A DNA stretch of 20,714 nt from a virus. Below are positions 17,102 through 20,714 of this stretch, piece after piece. The notes under the pieces were generated by a model that ran no database searches, was not told the origin of the DNA, and saw nothing but the letters and a program-made list of their open reading frames with translations. The number at the start of each line of letters is the position of its first letter. Positions within the stretch are counted from its first letter, which is position 1. Position numbers and translations under genes: made by a program. The stretch is taken from positions 1-20,714 of IMG/VR virus record IMGVR_UViG_3300033571_003803, one strand, 5' to 3'.

Positions 17102-17919
17102 AAATCTTAGTAACGGGCCATGAAGGATTTATTGGCCGCAACATGATGAGTTGGTTACATCAGCAAGGACATGATGTAACAGGATGGGAATGGATTCACA
17201 ACGACTTTCCTGATGTCAAACCTTACGACTGGGTTGTACATCTTGGAGCAATAGCAGACGTTTCCAATACAGACGTTGACCTTGTACTAAAACAAAACTT
17301 TGAATTCAGTCAAGAGCTATTCACTGCCTGTCAGTACAATGGTGTAAACTTACAGTATGCCAGCAGTAGCACAGTCTACGGACAAACCAAAGACTTTAGT
17401 GAGTTTGCTCCTTGTCATCCACAAACTCCGTATGCTTGGAGCAAGTATCTATTTGACCGCTGGGTATTTCAGCAACAGCCCACTATCATGGTCCAGGGCT
17501 TTCGTTACTTCAATGTCTACGGCAAGTGGATGCACCTACGCGGCCGTCGTGCCAATGCTATCTACAAGTGGCGCCAACAAGCACGTAAAGAAGGCAAGAT
17601 CACTGTATGGGAAAATGCCGAACATGTCTACAGAGATTGGACATGGGTGGGCGATGTATGTAAACTACACACGGACTTTATGACCACTGTTAATGGTAGC
17701 GGCATCTGGAATGTGGGTAGCGGACTCCCGCACTCGTTTCTAGATATTGCCGAATACATCGCGGAACAAGAAGGTGTAGAGCTTGAATATGAGCCAGTTC
17801 CGCAACAAGAACTACAACGTTTTCGTAGCAAAACCTGTGCGGATCTTAAACATCTAAAAGAAACTATAGGTAAACGGCCTTGGCTAAATGTATATGAATG
17901 GCTTGATCTTGAAAGCTAA
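17098..17919 (+). CDS. NAD(P)-dependent sugar-nucleotide epimerase, heptose-epimerase-like, 273 aa
   Basis: Extended short-chain dehydrogenase fold: TGHEGFIG at 6-13 (GxxGxxG), SSSTVYG at 89-95 and the catalytic YxxxK at Y112-K116. The segments AIADVSNTD and YRDWTWVGDV resemble ADP-glycero-manno-heptose 6-epimerase (RfaD/HldD), but the protein is shorter than the bacterial enzyme (usually about 310). It would act in the cytosol on a nucleotide sugar, so likely roles are remodelling host LPS or making sugars for a phage glycan. No glycosyltransferase is seen nearby. Exact substrate uncertain. Confidence 0.8.
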   Translation: MKILVTGHEGFIGRNMMSWLHQQGHDVTGWEWIHNDFPDVKPYDWVVHLGAIADVSNTDVDLVLKQNFEFSQELFTACQYNGVNLQYASSSTVYGQTKDFSEFAPCHPQTPYAWSKYLFDRWVFQQQPTIMVQGFRYFNVYGKWMHLRGRRANAIYKWRQQARKEGKITVWENAEHVYRDWTWVGDVCKLHTDFMTTVNGSGIWNVGSGLPHSFLDIAEYIAEQEGVELEYEPVPQQELQRFRSKTCADLKHLKETIGKRPWLNVYEWLDLES

Positions 17920-17925
17920 TAAATA
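17920..17925 (+). promoter_or_regulatory. T4-late-like box TAATAAATA before the 17931 gene
   Basis: TAATAAATA (17917-17925), then CATAC, then ATG 17931. It differs from the T4 late -10 TATAAATA at one of eight aligned positions. There is no ribosome site between, so the late transcript would be nearly leaderless. Confidence 0.5.
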
Positions 17926-17930
17926 CATAC

Positions 17931-18182
17931 ATGAAAGTCCGTGATATAATAACAGAAAAAGCCAGCGAAGAACTATGTAAAAGTGCTAGATCTAACGCAG
18001 ATTTAGGTGCTAGCAATCTTGCCAGCTGTAAAAGCCAAGGCTGGAGATCCCGCGAAGGCAACAAAAGCCATTTGATAGGACATGGCAAAAGCAGTGTCCG
18101 CATTACTGTTGGCGGCAAAAAGATTAAAGGGAAAGCCTACGGTGGACCTTTGCCAGATTACGGCACAAGGAAAGGCCAATGA
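17931..18182 (+). CDS. Small basic protein, candidate internal head protein, 83 aa
   Basis: The N-terminus MKVRDIITE/KASEELCKSA fits a T4-type capsid-targeting sequence (T4 internal proteins start MKTYQEFIAE) ending in (I/L)-x-E, where the prohead protease cuts. The remaining protein is rich in K, R, G and S (about 17 basic against 7 acidic residues) with GKSSVRITVGGKKIKGKAYG, suiting a packaged DNA-associated protein injected into the host. It has a late-like box and a 4-nt overlap with the next gene, whose product shows the same kind of leader. Homology to any T4 internal protein beyond the leader is not visible. Confidence 0.55.
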   Translation: MKVRDIITEKASEELCKSARSNADLGASNLASCKSQGWRSREGNKSHLIGHGKSSVRITVGGKKIKGKAYGGPLPDYGTRKGQ

Positions 18183-19588
18183 GATTCAACGAATTCAAGG
18201 TAGTTCTTAAAGAAGACGCTGCTAAGTTTTATACTATAGGTGACAGTCATGCTGTAGCTGTGGCTACAGCAGGTGGCAAAGATTGGACTAACTTAGCCAT
18301 AGGCGGTAGAAGTAGTACTGATAGCGCCATGTTGGCAAATATTGCTAAAGTGCCAAAGGGTGCTACAGTATTGGTTTCGCAAGGCGCAAATGACACCGCT
18401 AATGCTGCTCGTGCTCATATGGACAGCCAAGGTAAAAGACCTTTAAGACCAGCTAAAGATATTGCTGCCAATGTTGCCAATGTAGTTAACAAAGTACAGG
18501 CGCAAGGCGCCACTGTAATTTTTATGCTGTTTCCAAACGGCCCTGGACGCGGTGCAGGCCTAGCCAAATATTACGGCGGCGACTATCAAGAAGAAGTTAG
18601 AGATGCTATCAAAGCTGCTATCGATGTTGAAATTATTGATATTAATGGCAAACCATTAACAGACGGTGTTCATGCCACAATGGGCGTGTATAAAGATGTT
18701 GCTAACCAAGTTAAAGCCAAAGCTGGTATCACACTCGGTCCTGCTGGTGCTACACCTGGCGCCCCAGCAACTAAAGACAAACAGGGTCAAGGTGCTAGTC
18801 CAACTGCTCTAGTATTAGATGTACCAACTAGTCGCCGTAGTCCTGCCGTTAGAGATGTACAACAGGCACTAATGGCACTGGGTTATCCGTTGCCTAAACA
18901 TGGAGCAGACGGTATCCGTGGTCCAGAGACACGAGCAGCCGTTGAAAAGTTTCAACGTGACAACAACTTAACAGTTGATGGCGATCCTGGACCTGAAACA
19001 GTTGGAAAACTAAATGCGATATTAAAGTCTAAACCAGAAGTGGCCAAGAAGATAACAAAGAGTACTACCGCTGATGTGAAACCAAGCAGACTAGCTAGTT
19101 CTGGAACTGGTGATGTTGGCGAGTTGTTAAAGAGTGATGATCCTAAGGTTCAAGAAGCAAGAAAGTCTGCTGAAAAATATCTCGGTAGAAAGATGTCTGA
19201 CGAAGAATGGACAGCTTTAATTAAAGTTACAGGCGCTGAAGAAGGATCAGTCGAAGGACTTGGTTGGGTAATGGCTGCTATTTTAAATCGTGTTAACAAG
19301 GGAACTTGGGGCGACACAGTAATGAGTGTAGTCGAAGCACCATTCCAGTTTGAGCCTGTTACAGGTCCTACAGGAAGAGGCGCTAGTAGATTAAGTAGTC
19401 TGCCTATTGTTCGACTTAACCAGATAGCAAACGCAGCGACGACTGTACTACCAAGTGTTCCAAAGAACATTGTTAATTTTACTTCTAACATTGATGCCGC
19501 ATACAAAGGCAGAAGCTCTATCAGTTATAGAGATAAACTGCTAGCAAGAGGCGGCGAAGTAAAAGGTCAGAGTGTGTTCTCTGCTTAA
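18179..19588 (+). CDS. Three-domain envelope enzyme: SGNH hydrolase, PG-binding, SleB-like cell-wall hydrolase, 469 aa
   Basis: After a leader MRFNEFKVVLKE (possible prohead-protease site L-K-E, residues 10-12) comes an SGNH/GDSL domain: GDSH at 21-24, Gly in AIGG at 40-43, GAND at 69-72 and D162-x-x-H165. Residues about 222-281 form a peptidoglycan-binding repeat (VRDVQQALMALGYPL, DGIRGPETRAAVEKFQ). Residues about 325-469 match the SleB/hydrolase-2 type (GAEEGSVEGLGWVMAAILNR, EAPFQFEP). It thus joins an esterase/lipase-type domain to a wall-cutting domain, and may be packaged and used at entry, or act at lysis. Domain calls good; order of action inferred. Confidence 0.85.
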   Translation: MRFNEFKVVLKEDAAKFYTIGDSHAVAVATAGGKDWTNLAIGGRSSTDSAMLANIAKVPKGATVLVSQGANDTANAARAHMDSQGKRPLRPAKDIAANVANVVNKVQAQGATVIFMLFPNGPGRGAGLAKYYGGDYQEEVRDAIKAAIDVEIIDINGKPLTDGVHATMGVYKDVANQVKAKAGITLGPAGATPGAPATKDKQGQGASPTALVLDVPTSRRSPAVRDVQQALMALGYPLPKHGADGIRGPETRAAVEKFQRDNNLTVDGDPGPETVGKLNAILKSKPEVAKKITKSTTADVKPSRLASSGTGDVGELLKSDDPKVQEARKSAEKYLGRKMSDEEWTALIKVTGAEEGSVEGLGWVMAAILNRVNKGTWGDTVMSVVEAPFQFEPVTGPTGRGASRLSSLPIVRLNQIANAATTVLPSVPKNIVNFTSNIDAAYKGRSSISYRDKLLARGGEVKGQSVFSA

Positions 19589-19598
19589 ACTAAAAAGT

Positions 19599-19604
19599 TA
19601 AATA
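19599..19604 (+). promoter_or_regulatory. T4-late-like TAAATA box before the YqgE/AlgH gene
   Basis: GTTAAATA, TTTC, ATG 19609: the same octamer and 4-nt gap as before ATG 8447. No ribosome site is seen. Confidence 0.45.
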
Positions 19605-19608
19605 TTTC

Positions 19609-20157
19609 ATGAACCTAACAGGTAATTTATTAATCGCGCCTCCTAAAGTACGTGGCAGCTTCTGGGAAAAATCTACTATATTTTTAACAGAACACCATGC
19701 CCGCGGAGCAGTGGGATTAGTGCTTAACAAGCCTAGCCAAATGTCTATATCAGAGTTTGCTAGTCAGCACAATGTTAACTTAGACGTCAAAGGCTTTGTT
19801 CATGTGGGCGGCCCGGTTAATGTTAAAGCATTAACTATGCTACATAGCAGTGAATGGAGTTGTAGTAATACACTGAGAGTGAATGAGCATTTCAGTTTGA
19901 GTTCAAGTGCTGATATATTAACCAATTTGGCCATGGGAAATGTGCCAAAACGTTGGCGTATGTTTGTAGGGCTGTGCGGTTGGACAGCCGGCCAATTGGA
20001 AAATGAACTACAGGGTAATCCTCCCTATAGACACGACAGCAGTTGGCTAATAGCTACAGCCAATCATGAAATAGTATTTGGTTTGGACAGCCAAACACAA
20101 TGGACCGAAGCAATTGAGCATTCAGGATCCGAATTCGCACAATCAATACTTGATTAA
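19609..20157 (+). CDS. YqgE/AlgH family (UPF0301) protein, 182 aa
   Basis: MNLTGNLLIAPPKVRGSFWE, the EHHARGAVGLVLNKP signature, HVGGPVNVKALTMLHSSEW, and the GLCGWTAGQLENELQG element followed by SWLIATANHEIVFG match the whole length of UPF0301 (usually about 185-190 aa). The bacterial family is broadly conserved in proteobacteria; AlgH is linked to alginate regulation but the biochemical function is unsettled. Finding it intact in a phage suggests a captured host regulator. TAAATA box upstream. Confidence 0.9.
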   Translation: MNLTGNLLIAPPKVRGSFWEKSTIFLTEHHARGAVGLVLNKPSQMSISEFASQHNVNLDVKGFVHVGGPVNVKALTMLHSSEWSCSNTLRVNEHFSLSSSADILTNLAMGNVPKRWRMFVGLCGWTAGQLENELQGNPPYRHDSSWLIATANHEIVFGLDSQTQWTEAIEHSGSEFAQSILD

Positions 20158-20178
20158 ATACAAAGAAGACTGTATAAT
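20150..20178 (+). promoter_or_regulatory. Sigma70 promoter for the HNH gene
   Basis: TTGATT (20150-20155), 17 bp, TATAAT (20173-20178). The -35 overlaps the stop codon of the YqgE/AlgH gene. The leader is about 27 nt with no strong ribosome site. Confidence 0.8.
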
Positions 20179-20211
20179 ACAGTATTCGCAACAACTTAAT
20201 GGATATTCAAA

Positions 20212-20714
20212 ATGTCAGACACGCTCGTACTCAACGCCGATGGCGCACCAGTCAGCTTTCTGCCAATTTCTACAGTAGACTGGCAGGAAGCCATTAGATA
20301 CATGGTCTTAGATAAGGCCCATGTACTAGCTTGGCACGACGATTGGATCGTACACAGTGCTAATTGGGAAACTCCTGTGCCTAGCATCATCATGTTGAAA
20401 GACTACATGAAGGCCAAGACTACTGTTAGATTCTCTAGAAGCAACGTGTATCTCCGTGACTCGTACATCTGTGCCTACTGTGAAAAACACTTACAGAAGA
20501 AAGACTGTACGTTGGACCACGTTATGCCCACCAGCAAAGGCGGTAAAACTACCTTTGATAATACTGTTACGGCTTGCGGAACTTGTAACGCCAACAAAGG
20601 CGCAAGTACCAAGATGAAGCCTAGATACAAGCCATACAAGCCAGACTTCTATGAACTGGTCAACAAGCGTAAGAAGTTGCCATTCAACGTCAAACACGAA
20701 AGTTGGTTGGAGTA
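20212..20714 (+). CDS. HNH endonuclease, cut by the window edge (167 codons seen)
   Basis: Zinc-ribbon HNH layout: CAYC at 87-90, LDHV at 101-104 with the catalytic His103, SKGG at 108-111, N117 and CGTC at 122-125 followed by NANKG. The N-terminal about 75 residues (MSDTLVLNADGAPVSFLPIS, then WQEAIRYMVLDKAHVLAW) match the usual front half of phage and bacterial stand-alone HNH nucleases. The C-terminus reads KHESWLE and the last two visible bases are TA, so the next codon may already be the stop. Free-standing HNH proteins in T4-like phages act in packaging or as homing-type nucleases; which applies here is unknown. Confidence 0.9.
   Translation, partial: MSDTLVLNADGAPVSFLPISTVDWQEAIRYMVLDKAHVLAWHDDWIVHSANWETPVPSIIMLKDYMKAKTTVRFSRSNVYLRDSYICAYCEKHLQKKDCTLDHVMPTSKGGKTTFDNTVTACGTCNANKGASTKMKPRYKPYKPDFYELVNKRKKLPFNVKHESWLE

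Noticed and set aside
1-20714. tRNA genes, CRISPR arrays, insertion sequences and attachment sites
   Set aside because: I looked for T-arm-like TTCGA contexts, regularly spaced long repeats, transposase motifs and tRNA-end duplications by eye and saw none I could support; the 3951 and 4111 repeats lack spacer-repeat structure of CRISPR length.

Overview
The window reads as part of a tailed-phage genome, most likely a large T4-like myovirus of a Gram-negative host. The evidence is dense packing of about 50 mostly short genes, many sharing ATGA or TAATG junctions, and typical phage cargo: a SWIM protein, radical SAM protein, GIY-YIG and HNH nucleases, a DNA adenine methylase and wall hydrolases. 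Two adjacent products carry T4-internal-protein-like N-termini. No terminase, capsid or tail gene is present, so the lineage is an inference. A lipoprotein signal, an S11 D,D-peptidase, a YqgE/AlgH protein and a heptose-epimerase-like enzyme all fit a proteobacterial host.

Region 1 (1-3200, minus strand): eleven small early-type genes. Nine sigma70-type promoters serve them, every one with exactly 17 bp between -35 and TATAAT. In several gaps the -35 box lies inside the loop of the hairpin that probably terminates the preceding gene.

Region 2 (3230-4450): an origin-like switch region. A perfect consensus promoter with a 12-bp palindrome at its start point reads into a cluster of eight DnaA-box-like 9-mers. 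Beyond one minus-strand gene lies about 780 bp of apparently non-coding DNA packed with TATAGTG repeats, 10-bp phased units and four AGCGGGGTCT repeats. Coding polarity flips from minus to plus across this region.

Region 3 (4450-7830, plus): after a short convergent gene pair, a lipoprotein, a SWIM zinc-finger protein and a chain of overlapping small genes end in a radical SAM protein.

Region 4 (7890-12980, plus): an acidic protein, an exported S11 peptidase, then a tandem array of small genes. Eight of these products end in a related F-x-L-(K/R)-W type tail whose codons overlap or abut the next gene's start.

Region 5 (12960-17920, plus): a membrane protein, a self-contained winged-helix-like gene with its own promoter and terminator, a ParB-like protein, a second GIY-YIG-like protein, a PD-(D/E)xK nuclease candidate paired with a D12 adenine methylase, and a sugar-nucleotide epimerase.

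Region 6 (17930-20714, plus): a small basic candidate internal head protein, an SGNH / peptidoglycan-binding / SleB-like three-domain protein, a YqgE/AlgH protein, and an HNH endonuclease running off the window edge.

Two regulatory signatures recur. Near-perfect sigma70 promoters (17-bp spacing, four placed so that the mRNA would start at the ATG) probably mark host-polymerase early genes. A TAAATA box 4-5 nt before the ATG, resembling the T4 late -10 box, marks four other genes and may be the late signal.
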